A stretch of DNA of 32,250 nt. It comes from Priapulus caudatus. Taxonomy: Eukaryota; Priapulida; Priapulimorpha; Priapulimorphida; Priapulidae. The position numbers and the translations under genes are program-made. The stretch is taken from positions 80,057-112,306 of the forward strand of contig NW_014577851.1 in NCBI RefSeq assembly GCF_000485595.1, read 5' to 3'. Positions 20,114-29,847 of this stretch are shown piece by piece; the first letter of the stretch is position 1, and each line of letters opens with the position of its first letter. A model generated the notes under the pieces. The model was not told where the DNA came from. It made no database searches and saw nothing but the letters and a program-made list of their open reading frames with translations.

Positions 20114-23100
20114 CTACCGTCGCCATCTAAAGGAAGAAGAAGAAAGCGTAATTAGTAGTCGACCAATGAATTTCCCTTACGTCTTGTTCTTGCTCTAAAT
20201 TTCTATATTTTCATATATATTCATTTGAGACGGATTTTTTACCCTGTCATGCCATATAATAGAATATACACACGTAGAAACAAGATCAGTAGCTTTTTAG
20301 CTCATCTGACGTAGTCGGTCGTGAGCATACGTGAGAATACGTGTCCACAGATATTCGGGACGTGGGGGTGGGAGGGGGGGTAATCCGAAAACGAGTTGGG
20401 ATGTCGAAGCTGGGGGTCAAAGGTCAAAGGTCAAAGGTCAAGAAGTGTAAAAGAAGGGGGAACATTCCCTCCTTAACTTACGGTATAAGGAGGAAATGCA
20501 GAATTGCGGCACAAATCTAAACGGCTCGACCTAGGCTCGTGATAGTCGGTGTATAGCATCATGGTAGGAAAAGCCATCACTGTGCCGAAATTGGAGGTCA
20601 CAGGTCAAAGGTCAATGGGGCACAGGGCAGATTTTAGACATTTTCTGAGGACATGGTCTGACGGAGCAATTGAAAAACTTTTTTGTTTCAGCGGTGACCT
20701 AGCATTTTTATGGCTTTATTGAAAGGACCATGAAATGTACTTTCTGCTGACATGCGAAGTGTCGGATAACCTTTTGACCCTCAAGAGGAGGGTTAAACAT
20801 GGATTTGTTTACTGTCTGTTAGAAAGAATTTGACTGCCGGGTTTGCTAGTAGAATCTATACATGCCTGGATGTATGAGGCTACAATGTCACAGTAAAATT
20901 TCACAGAGTCACCGCAGTAGACGTCAGATGAGCGCTGTCGCTCCGCGGCACTTGTTTTTACACATTTGACATGATATACTTACATTTTCAGCACCTTATC
21001 CTTCCCACCACTGACCACCTTTTGTCCATCTGGGCTCCAGTCAACTGCATACACCTGTGCCAGACAACAAAAATAATGCCAATGTTTTCTAATCTATAGT
21101 TCGTCATCTTGTCACTATGGGGAGGAAAAAGGGGCCTCAAAAGAGAGGGAGTGCTTTAAAGTGATTACGTCACCGTAAATAGTAAAAAAAAATAATGAAA
21201 AATCCCACTTTTTCACAAAATATGTGATTCTGTTCACTTTTTATGGTTAAATTGCTGCATTATACTTCTTATTTTACTATATTGGTCGATGTGAACATAC
21301 ACTCGTGACTCATACATAGCCCATAGCAAGCAATTAATGTTAGGAACACTAATATCAAATCGTCCAGGATTTTTGGATTTTTAACTAGTTGAGAAACAAT
21401 CTTATCAGGTAAGAATTTGACGATACGTTTAGGTTAGTTCTTACTTTTAATGTAAAAAAATGGCAATTTTTTTTTTTACAAATTTTACCATAGAAAATTC
21501 ATGACGTAGTCAATTTAAGTTAATGATTGTTGACACTTGACCTTTGTTAAGGTATCATCACTAAACAGGAACAAAACATAAATACTGCATAACACAAGTA
21601 GTGTCAGTTTTACTATTGACAGTCGGTGAAACGAAAAGTGCTTTGCTATAGGTAAAAGTTCACAATCAATCTAGTTGACGATAACGCCATGCCGAGAAGA
21701 AAAGCACATTCACAACAGAACAATTTTGATACACAGAAAAATAACCCGAATGATAAGTCAGCGCTTCTGAAAGCTCATTGACCCACAGTAGAAGAGTCCA
21801 CGCTGTCCACGGTCTACGGAACCGTCTTATCTGACGGCGCGCGGCACCCGTGACTGCACGAGCATCGTCTCACCTCATCGGCGTGACCAGGCAGATCGTT
21901 CAGCAATGCCTTGGCGCGTACGTCCCACACCTTCAGCGTTGAGTCGGCACTCCCGCTGCACAGCAGGCGGCAGTCGGCCGACCACGCCACCTGGTAGACA
22001 GCTTTAACATGTCCTCGCAGAGTCGACAGGAACCTGGCAACATTCAAGTGTGCAAGTCTTCACAGGTTACGGTTGAAAATAGATATTTTTCTGGCAGATA
22101 GATATGAAAATCAGTTAAAAAATTATTTCTTTGCTCGTTTTACGCAATGAAATAATTTAAAAAAACGTCTCAAATCATGGTTAGTGTTTCTTATTACCGT
22201 TCTTTGTGTAATTACAGAATATATTTCTCTCCATTTTCTTATTACCATCGAGATATGGTCATTCCCTAACAAAAAGTAGAATGCCCCACAAGTTTGACAT
22301 TATCACATAATCATCCTCAGAAACATGTCATTCTGATACACCATTCCTTAGAAATAATGTCACAAGCACATAGCGCCGTTCCAAGCAGCTCACTTTCCAG
22401 TTTTTCCGTCCCACAGCTTCACGGATTTGTCAAAGGAAGCGCTGGCGATGAGACGACCGTCTGGCGAGAACTTCACATCATTTATCAGCTGCTGGTGTCC
22501 GGTTAATCTCACCACCGACTTATTCTCGACCTCCGGATGCCACAGGAACATCGTGAAGTCGTCTGAACCAGAGACCAGTCGTTCTGGGCCATCACCCTGG
22601 AATGTTGGGCACGAGACGTCACACCATGGTAGGCCACAATGGCGAAATGATCAGAAAACTAATTTGTACAGATTACAAATGGCTTGCGATCAAACCAAGC
22701 TACACCGATCCATATGTCGCTGTACAATCTCTATACAAGCCACTTGGTACCATTGTTCATCACCACAGCATTCAGTTGGTAAATAATGAGTGATTTGTAC
22801 ACCTAAGGCAAAATATTGCTCCAGGACTTCTCTAAGATTTATTTCAGATTTAACCCATATCCCTGGAGGCATTTGCAAAACCCGTGGAAAATTTCTGGAA
22901 TAAATTATGATATGTTCAGTATATTCAACTTAATTGCTATTATCATTGGCAAGATGTGAACACAGTAGACATGTCCTCCACTTCCAAGACTTTTTATGGC
23001 TAAAGCATAATAATAACACAATTTTCAAGTCCTTTCAGGACCATAGCCCATTTTCCAGCACTCTCAAGGATTTCCAGGATCTGTTCAAACCCTATCTATA

Positions 23101-25607
23101 TCATCTAAGTATACGATCTTCCAGCAATTCGTTACCTTTGCCGCGTTGTATCGAGCGCGTGCTCTTTCTGCTAGCTCTTCCAGCGACCCCGTGATTGACT
23201 GCGGCACAACCTGTGCTTCTGCAGGGTCGAAGGCCCCTGTTCTGATCGCATAGTCCGTGTTCAATGCCAGAGTATTCACCCAGTGTCCATGACCTTGTAG
23301 TGTACGACACATTACCCCCTGTAAATACAGCCAACAACAGAAGTATAGATCATTAGAACAGTACATGGTGAAACATGTTTTTTATGTTGGTCTTTTTATG
23401 CTGTTTTTTCTATCCAGCTTTAATGTTTAGGCCAGAAAAAATATAAAAAAGTAAAATACTAAAAATAATCTTTTACAATTTAACCTATGAATGCGTCGAA
23501 TTGTTCATACACTACTTTAAGATTTGCCAGTGAAACATGAGAGAATATTAGCCAATCTTGTACATTTTACCTCACACTGACAAAATTTAAAGGAGTGGGA
23601 ATTATTTACCATAATACGTTTTATTTACAGCAATAGTTCACTTACATCGTCAGCCCTCCATACTTTGATGGTGCGATCTTGTGAGGCAGAATAGATGAGT
23701 CCTGTGCCACCCCATCTGATACTAGTGACACTTTGCAGGTGACTGGACATTGAAATCAAACAGTGACCAAGGACAGTGTCCCAGATCCTCACGGTCATAT
23801 CCTACAGGACAAAGCAACAGCAGATCATAATGAAACAACCATGACAAGACGATCAGTGAATAACTGAATTTACGAGAATATCCTTGAAACCACGCAATCG
23901 ACTGCCACCTTAATCGAAATCCACCTCACTACCCAGTGCTGCCACATAGTGGCCGCTGAGAACTGATTTGGTTAGTTTCTCTGTAATTAGAAGTCATTGC
24001 CATCCACTGAATCCATGCGTACGTTACCTTGGACGCACTGGCCAACTTCCTACACTCTGGGTTGAGATGCATTGGCTCCCAGCATAACCATGTGATCCAC
24101 TGTTTGTGACCTTTCATCGTCTTGCCAAGTTGCTTGCCAGTGGCCGGATCCCACACAATGATCTGTAACGTGAGCGACATGCTATGCGGCAAATCCGGGA
24201 TGCGTGGTGAAGTATTTCTATCAAATTTTATCCACTGAATTCCCCAGTCCATCTATGGGTTACCATTACCTGGCTATTTCGGCACCCTGACGCTAGCTTC
24301 TTTCCATCTGGTGACCATGCAATGCTCAACACCCAGTGCTTGTGGCCTAGAGATAACAGTTAAAAAAATATTGTACAATAAAATTGCAATTATAGAATTA
24401 GCACCTAAACACATCAATGCACATGAAATAGCATTCGATGTCTTCAGCACAGATCCCATCTTAACAATACCACGCATGCCATATCCATTCCTAGTTTCGA
24501 TTACCTTTACAGGTGTAGTGGGGTGTTTCTGTATTCACATCCCAAAATCGTACAGTTGTATCTCCCGAACCACTTGCCAGATTACTGCAAACAAATGAGC
24601 AATGTCATTATGAGATCAATGTTTAGTTATTACTTAGAATTACATAAGCATGTACACGAAACTTTGAAACACGGCCTCCTACACCCTATTCATGTATGTG
24701 CGATTTGTCACAGTAGGGGAAAACCTACCTTCCACTTGGGCTGAACAACACAGATATCACCGCCTCAGCATGCCCCTCTATGGTGCTTGTACATCTGGTG
24801 ACAGCTTTCACTCTGAATCAATACAATCAGCATATTGGTACCAAAGGTAGTAGGTTGTATGTTATTATCGAATAGATGCACTGCTTCTGCTATTGACCAG
24901 AAATGGATTATAATCCTGCAGAGATTTATTCATATTGCAATGTATGAATGAGTGTATGAATGAGTGTATGAATGCACACATTTCCTCATTCTTATAACAT
25001 AATATTTACATTTTTTGGCACATATATATATATATATAGACTCAATGAGATTTCCAAGCTTCAAGTCACGTTATATTTTTTATGATATCTTAATATATGT
25101 GCTTCTTAATTTCATAATTCAATAATTCCTTGCTACTTAATGTTACCACTTGCTAATTTCACATTACTAACTTAAAAACAGCTTGTGGTTGGTAGATGAT
25201 ATCCAAAACGCTTTCTGTTTCTAGGCGATATTCAGTTGCTAAGGTCTTCTCCAAGCTCTCAGTGATCTCCTTATCTTTCGTGAAGAAAGAATATGGTACA
25301 GTTTCCTCCTGAAAAAAAGATAGCAGAAGGGCTTAGATCAGAAATATAGCTGTATATATTACAATGTTTACAGTTTAGATTTTAAGTTTGAGTCTCAATT
25401 CTTTATACGATTTTTACGACACATGGTCTATTCTACTTTATCATTTTTCAATACGATTATACATACCTTTTCAAGCACAGCATTGCAAATCAGCTGCAGT
25501 TTTTCTGGTGTGATATCGACAGGAAGGTCAAATGGAGCACCAACGACTTCCCCAGATTCGCTCTTGAACTGAGCCAAAATGCGCTTGGTCTCTCCCTCCA
25601 CTGCCAT
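20114..25607 (-). CDS. NLE1: Notchless homolog 1 (NLE1/Rsa4), WD40 ribosome-assembly factor
   Basis: Twelve coding exons on the minus strand total 1440 nt (479 aa plus stop), with every junction in phase. In coding order they are 25607-25467, 25308-25172, 24812-24729, 24584-24505, 24346-24270, 24162-24028, 23801-23646, 23318-23136, 22596-22394, 22033-21874, 21054-20984 and 20126-20114. The ATG at 25607 is the first after an in-frame stop and has G at -3 and +4. Residues 1 to about 95 form the NLE ubiquitin-like domain ([20 protein letters not shown], then [15 protein letters not shown]). It is followed by eight WD40 repeats, marked by FWD, VWD, IWD, VW, LW, LWD, VWD and the final IWRR. The family, studied as yeast Rsa4, binds pre-60S particles and the AAA-ATPase Rea1/Midasin; Notchless was first named for Notch signalling. 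Length matches the human protein (485 aa). No disabling change is seen. Confidence 0.97.
20414..20440. promoter_or_regulatory. Tandem AGGTCA array, DR1 spacing
   Basis: GGGTCA and three AGGTCA half-sites follow at 7-base steps, each separated by a single A, inside NLE1 intron 11. AGGTCA-A-AGGTCA is the DR1 nuclear-receptor element (RXR, HNF4 and COUP-TF class). It could equally be a short tandem repeat with no role. Confidence 0.4.
20595..20614. promoter_or_regulatory. Second AGGTCA cluster, DR1 spacing
   Basis: Three AGGTCA half-sites with one-base spacers (C, then A) lie 155 bases from the first array in the same NLE1 intron. Confidence 0.4.
24941..24974. repeat. 12-bp tandem repeat in NLE1 intron 2
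   Basis: TGTATGAATGAG is repeated nearly three times without change. Confidence 0.9.
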
Positions 25608-25802
25608 CTCCAATGTTGCCACAAGAATCGTCTCTGTGTAAGCAGAGCATCATGTTCATGTTTACGATTATTCATATGTGTAATTAACACAATTGTGTTA
25701 GTGACTCAACTTTAGTCTCTACGGTGAGGCCTACACTGGTTCTATAATTTCCTGTGGTTGCCATCCACATAACTACACATAACTATCTAATACTAACAGT
25801 AA

Positions 25803-26228
25803 AGACCCGTCTCCACACACGCGGTGCGGCACAGCAGATGCACCGATCACCTGTTCCGGCAAAATTTAAATCTATAAATATCTTATCATGGCGCAGTCTC
25901 CACTGACAGTGACACGGCACGGCGCTGGCCCGGTTTCACGGCAACGCCGAAAGTCCGACGGCGACGCCGCAAATTAGTTTGGCTTTTGCCGGATGCCATG
26001 TACGGCAAAAGACAATTGAACCAATCAACGCGATTTTTTTTATTACGTGTTCTGCTCACGCCACCATCAGCCACTGGACAACAAGCACATGTATAACTTC
26101 TGATCAAATTCAGTGCACTGAACCAGAGTGAACACAATGCACTCAGACGCAATGCGCTAAATCACAATTTACTTTTTTTCAGCACAACGGTGCAGCGTGT
26201 TACCGTGCCGTTCCGTGTGGAGACACAG
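25803..26228. mobile_element. Probable inverted-repeat MITE upstream of NLE1
   Basis: The left end contains GTCTCCACACACGCGGTGCG. The right end, read on the minus strand, contains GTGTCTCCACACGGAACGGC. The interior is rich in CGGCAACGCCG-type motifs. TAAAG occurs beside both ends and could be a target duplication, but the boundaries are not firm. It begins about 195 bases upstream of the NLE1 start codon. Confidence 0.5.
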
Positions 26229-26234
26229 CATAAA

Positions 26235-27552
26235 GGCCAAGACACACTGCAGCGACAACGACCAACCGTAACGACAAACGACTTTTCAGAAAATTAAAAA
26301 ACTATTGTTTCCTATGAGCCATTGCACACACACACGCGACGACGACCGGCGACAACCTCGACAACAAAAATATTTAGAAACGTTTCTATTTTCCCGCGAC
26401 TTTCGCCGGCGACACTTTACAAATGGCCAATCACAGCCGTTTCCATCGGCAGGTAACATCGCCATTACGTCATAAAATTATAAACCAATGCTAGCCAGGA
26501 AGTAGACTGGTCCCCAGTGCTAAACTCGCACCGCCTGTCAGAAACAGTGGGGCCGCGAACCCATCTAACCAAAACGTGCAAGGCTACGGTCCGCCATATG
26601 ACGTGATTATTGTGTACGTTCGTATAATATGCTGCGTATATTACTTTATTATATTATTGTTATACATAGAGCGTTTTTACAGCAATTTATTTAAAAGCAG
26701 CAGCAGCAGTTTTTTTGCTGTTTGCTCATGTGTGCCACTGGCACTGGCACTGTGTAGACCGAATAATTCTGTCCCATATAACCTTTTTTATATTTTGGTG
26801 TGGGTTATATTGGGACAGAACGGGGTTCATTGAAATTTCGTGAGATCGCATGCAAAATGCATGCGCTGCGAATGCGGCCCGTACGCCACTATTAGCGCGA
26901 AAAAAAACCTACCGTTCCCTTCTACATGACTTTACCTTGCTACAGATATGTGTATACATTCACTTCAATCGTTATTCACTTCTTAAAAGATTGTTTTTCA
27001 GAAACCCACTTCATTCCACTTTCGTAAATAACATTCGCCATTTACAAACAATCAGACAAATCAGAGCGAGTCTATCAGCCCTCCTGCAGCGCCACAGATA
27101 CAAGCGAGAACCAGGCTATTGTAATACTCACTCTGATAGTGCACATATCTGTAGCAAGGTAAAGTCATGTAGAAGGGAACGGTAGGTTTTTTTCCGCGCC
27201 AATAGTGGCGTACGGGCCGCATTCGCAGCGCATGCATTTTGCATGCGATCTCACGAAATTTCAATGAACCCGGTTCTGTCCCAATATAACCCTCACCAAA
27301 ATATAAAAAAGGTTATATGGGACAGAATTTTTCGGTCTATGGCACTGTGGTGATCGAGTGCTGGGTGAACTTTGTCGTTACGGTCGGTCGTTGTCACTGC
27401 AGTGTGGCTGCGCCAGTCGCCGCGACTGTTGTCGTTTGTCGTTACGGTCGGTCGTTGTCACTGCAGTGTGGCTGCGCCAGTCGCCGCGACTGTTGTCGTT
27501 TGTCGTTACGGTCGGTCGTTGTTGGTCGTTGTCGCTGCAGTGTGTCTTGGCC
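26235..27552. mobile_element. Older inverted-repeat element hosting a nested foldback insertion
   Basis: The left end GGCCAAGACACACTGCAGCG, continuing through ACAACGACC and GTAACGACAAACGAC, is repeated in inverted orientation at the right end (to 27552). A roughly 12-base AACGACC-type expansion separates the halves of the right arm. Removing the nested 585-bp element and one 10-bp duplication leaves about 720 bp. No protein is encoded. I could not settle the target duplication. Confidence 0.7.
26755..27339. mobile_element. 585-bp foldback (MULE-like) element with 198-bp inverted repeats
   Basis: Terminal inverted repeats at 26755-26952 and 27142-27339 are about 97 percent identical by eye (some six differences). 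The 10-mer TGGCACTGTG flanks the element exactly (26745-26754 and 27340-27349). A 9 to 11-bp duplication with long inverted repeats is the pattern of Mutator-like elements. Each arm begins with its own small hairpin: TTCTGTCCCATATAACC followed by GGTTATATTGGGACAGAA. The centre of 189 bp encodes no recognisable protein, so the element is non-autonomous. The similarity of the arms suggests a fairly young insertion. Confidence 0.88.
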
Positions 27553-27556
27553 TTAT
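27371..27556. repeat. 64-bp tandem repeat, 2.9 copies
   Basis: Units start TTTGTCGTTACGGTCGGTCG at 27371, 27435 and 27499, exactly 64 bases apart. The first two are identical by eye and the third is partial and diverges into the element terminus. The unit is part of the right arm of the element at 26235-27552. Since 64 is not a multiple of three, the same peptides appear in all three frames. Confidence 0.93.
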
Positions 27557-28056
27557 ACACAATATCAATATGACACAATTATACATAACACAATATGAAA
27601 TTAATGATTATGAATTTCGGTAAAGGCATTCGCCATGATTCGGGTTGTGTCAATGACAATTCTCAATTCTGATACTAATATTCCCATTATATTATTTATG
27701 TATATTGTAATGCGTGAATAAACATTTTTGAATTGAATTGACAGTCACAATGTCACGTGATACAGTGAGTGCAGAGCGGCAGCACGTACACTGACTAAGT
27801 ACTAGTACTAGGACGATATAACTTTGATCATAATTAATAGGTATATTATTATAAATACATACAACAAAAGATCAAATCTGTTATATTTATATATAACGCG
27901 GTTATCGGTATCTCAAGGAACGATATGAACTAAACACATGTAAACTCGTGTAAGCTGACATATTTTGATTGTTCAATTGTTCGCCAGTGGTATTTGGCTG
28001 TACTCTCCTGCCCTCTATTGGTGGATTATTAAACTACGTATGTACTCAACATGATA
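27557..28056. other. AT-rich intergenic DNA, no gene seen
   Basis: Plain AT-rich sequence with AATAAA at about 27717-27722. I see no coding signature. Confidence 0.4.
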
Positions 28057-28111
28057 ATATACCGGTACCGGTATATAAATAGATGGGAAAGCTGCGTTTC
28101 CTATCTATTTC
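28057..28111 (+). promoter_or_regulatory. Palindrome, TATA box and hairpin: candidate promoter or LTR part
   Basis: A perfect 20-bp palindrome ATATACCGGTACCGGTATAT (28057-28076) overlaps GTATATAAATAG, a good TATA-box match. Immediately after it, ATAGATGGGAAA and TTTCCTATCTAT can pair as a stem. This tight cluster lies about 110 to 150 bases before the ATG of the doubtful ORF at 28214. It could be a small-gene promoter or part of a degraded long terminal repeat. Confidence 0.35.
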
Positions 28112-28213
28112 TATGATAGATTTATCCGTGTGTAACAACGAAGATTGATCACTGATTCAGAGAAGTTAAATCCCTTATCTATTCTTTGATAATAGACTTA
28201 TTGTGGTCGTTGA

Positions 28214-28537
28214 ATGAGAATACACATAAGCGTCCTGAGAGATGTAAATGTTGACACCATAGTAGTGCCAAAAGATAACAAAACCGAACAAAAATATAAT
28301 TGTGGCGAATTCATAAATGGGAAAATTGACATTCAAAGGGACGATAGTAACTTCGTGCGGTTTTATCGAATTAATGTATTAGTTTTGGTGATTCAATTTC
28401 CCACTTTATGTTTGTGGATAATTTCAACTTGTTTGGTATTGGCAGCCACTCGCTGTTTCCGAAATTTGTCTTCACTTAATATGCGCAAACAATTTCGTGT
28501 CCGTGTTAAAATGTATTTCTTTGTTGAAATTTACTGA
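28214..28537 (+). CDS. Doubtful 107-aa ORF, unidentified
   Basis: An ATG-to-stop frame of 107 codons in AT-rich DNA, the only one of this size in the 2 kb before Musashi that is not low complexity. The first 50 residues are polar (with KDNKTEQKYNCGEFINGKID). Residues about 54-78 are hydrophobic enough for one membrane segment, followed by a basic tail. I recognise no family. A TATA-like site lies upstream, but no splice or polyadenylation evidence was found. It may be a chance frame or a remnant of a retroelement. Confidence 0.15.
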   Translation: MRIHISVLRDVNVDTIVVPKDNKTEQKYNCGEFINGKIDIQRDDSNFVRFYRINVLVLVIQFPTLCLWIISTCLVLAATRCFRNLSSLNMRKQFRVRVKMYFFVEIY

Positions 28538-28539
28538 AT

Positions 28540-29560
28540 CTAGCTTGCATATTAATACGCATGTACAGTTAATTTAATTACATTTATTACATGATTATAT
28601 ATTCAAGTGTTCCTATTTTGCATTCAAATTACATCTCGGGACCGGTAAGATGTTCTATATATAAACTAGTGCAAAATCATTTAGGGAGACTCGGAGACCG
28701 AAATGAAAAAAGAGAAGCGTAGAGGAGTAGGATATGCTAATATTTCATATGGGATTATGTCTCACTGAAACACACGAGTGAGATATTCGAGAGAATGTAT
28801 TCAAAAGAAGCAGTAATGAGAAATGGGACATCGAAAACGTATAATAGAATAATAATACAGCCACGTGGTGCGAGTGAAACAGGCGGGCATAAAATGATAA
28901 AGGAAATATATGGATTTTCAACTCATCTATTTTAATGAAAAGCAACGATTTCGTTCGAAAACCAGAAAGTATAATTTTTATAATAAGTTGGCGATAAATA
29001 ACAGTTTCTTTGAAGGACATTGTATTTTTAATAGGAGTAGGTCAGCCGATGGTTGCTGGAAGGGTGACTAGTGGTAGCTAGGGCAGTAACACTGAAGCCC
29101 GTATAACGCCATGGATTTATTATTTATACATATATATTACCTACCGGTTTACGATTTCTATGATCATGCAACCAAATAATATATTTTTCTGACGTAGCCA
29201 TTCAACAAACAGCTTATATGGTTTATAATCGAAATTGTGTAGCATTCTAGAGTAAATTTCATTTCATCGAACGTCAATGAATCTTTCATAATTAATAAAT
29301 TAATAAAAATAAATTAATATATTGCGAACGATGTCAACCATAAGAAGTTCCAACTGGAAAGAAATCTGCGTGGAGCCTGAAAGGAAAACTCCGATGGTTA
29401 TGGTAATGTATCGAAATAATCGATCAAAAGATCATTGATTTTTCAAGTGTACTTCTCGGATAGGAAGATATCGATTCGAGAGGAGGTTCCTGCTCCACCG
29501 TCATTGGCGATATATTAAACCTTTAGGTATATAAATAATATTAATCCTAATTGTTTAACA
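28540..29560. other. AT-rich intergenic DNA upstream of Musashi
   Basis: No gene, repeat or RNA is supported here. An antisense 91-codon frame at 28745-29020 is low-complexity Ser/Leu/Phe-rich and is not called. Confidence 0.4.
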
Positions 29561-29847
29561 CGGTATTTCAATATACACTCAGTTGCTTGCAGATGGGATG
29601 TATCGGTGATTTTCAAATTCTGTTAAAGATAGTGAGCCGCATTCATACGCCGCCGCGCGGCAACGCACCTCCCATCTGATTTCGTGCACGTTTCCGAATA
29701 TCCCTTTCGAGCACCGCACATCTCCGCCTCGAAGCGCCATAGTCCAACAGTCCGTGTTCTGTCAGTATACAGTGCCCACGTGCAGTAAATTGTGTGACGA
29801 ATAATTTTCGATAGTAGATTTTAGTTAGGTGTAGAAATCGTATAGTA

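Noticed and set aside
25886-26152. 88-codon minus-strand frame upstream of NLE1
   Set aside because: It lies inside an inverted-repeat element and has no coding signature.
27317-27623. Three overlapping plus-strand frames with the same VVTAVWLRQ/CRYGRSLSLQ-like peptides
   Set aside because: The 64-bp tandem repeat shifts frame at each unit, so the same peptides appear in every frame. This is not a gene.
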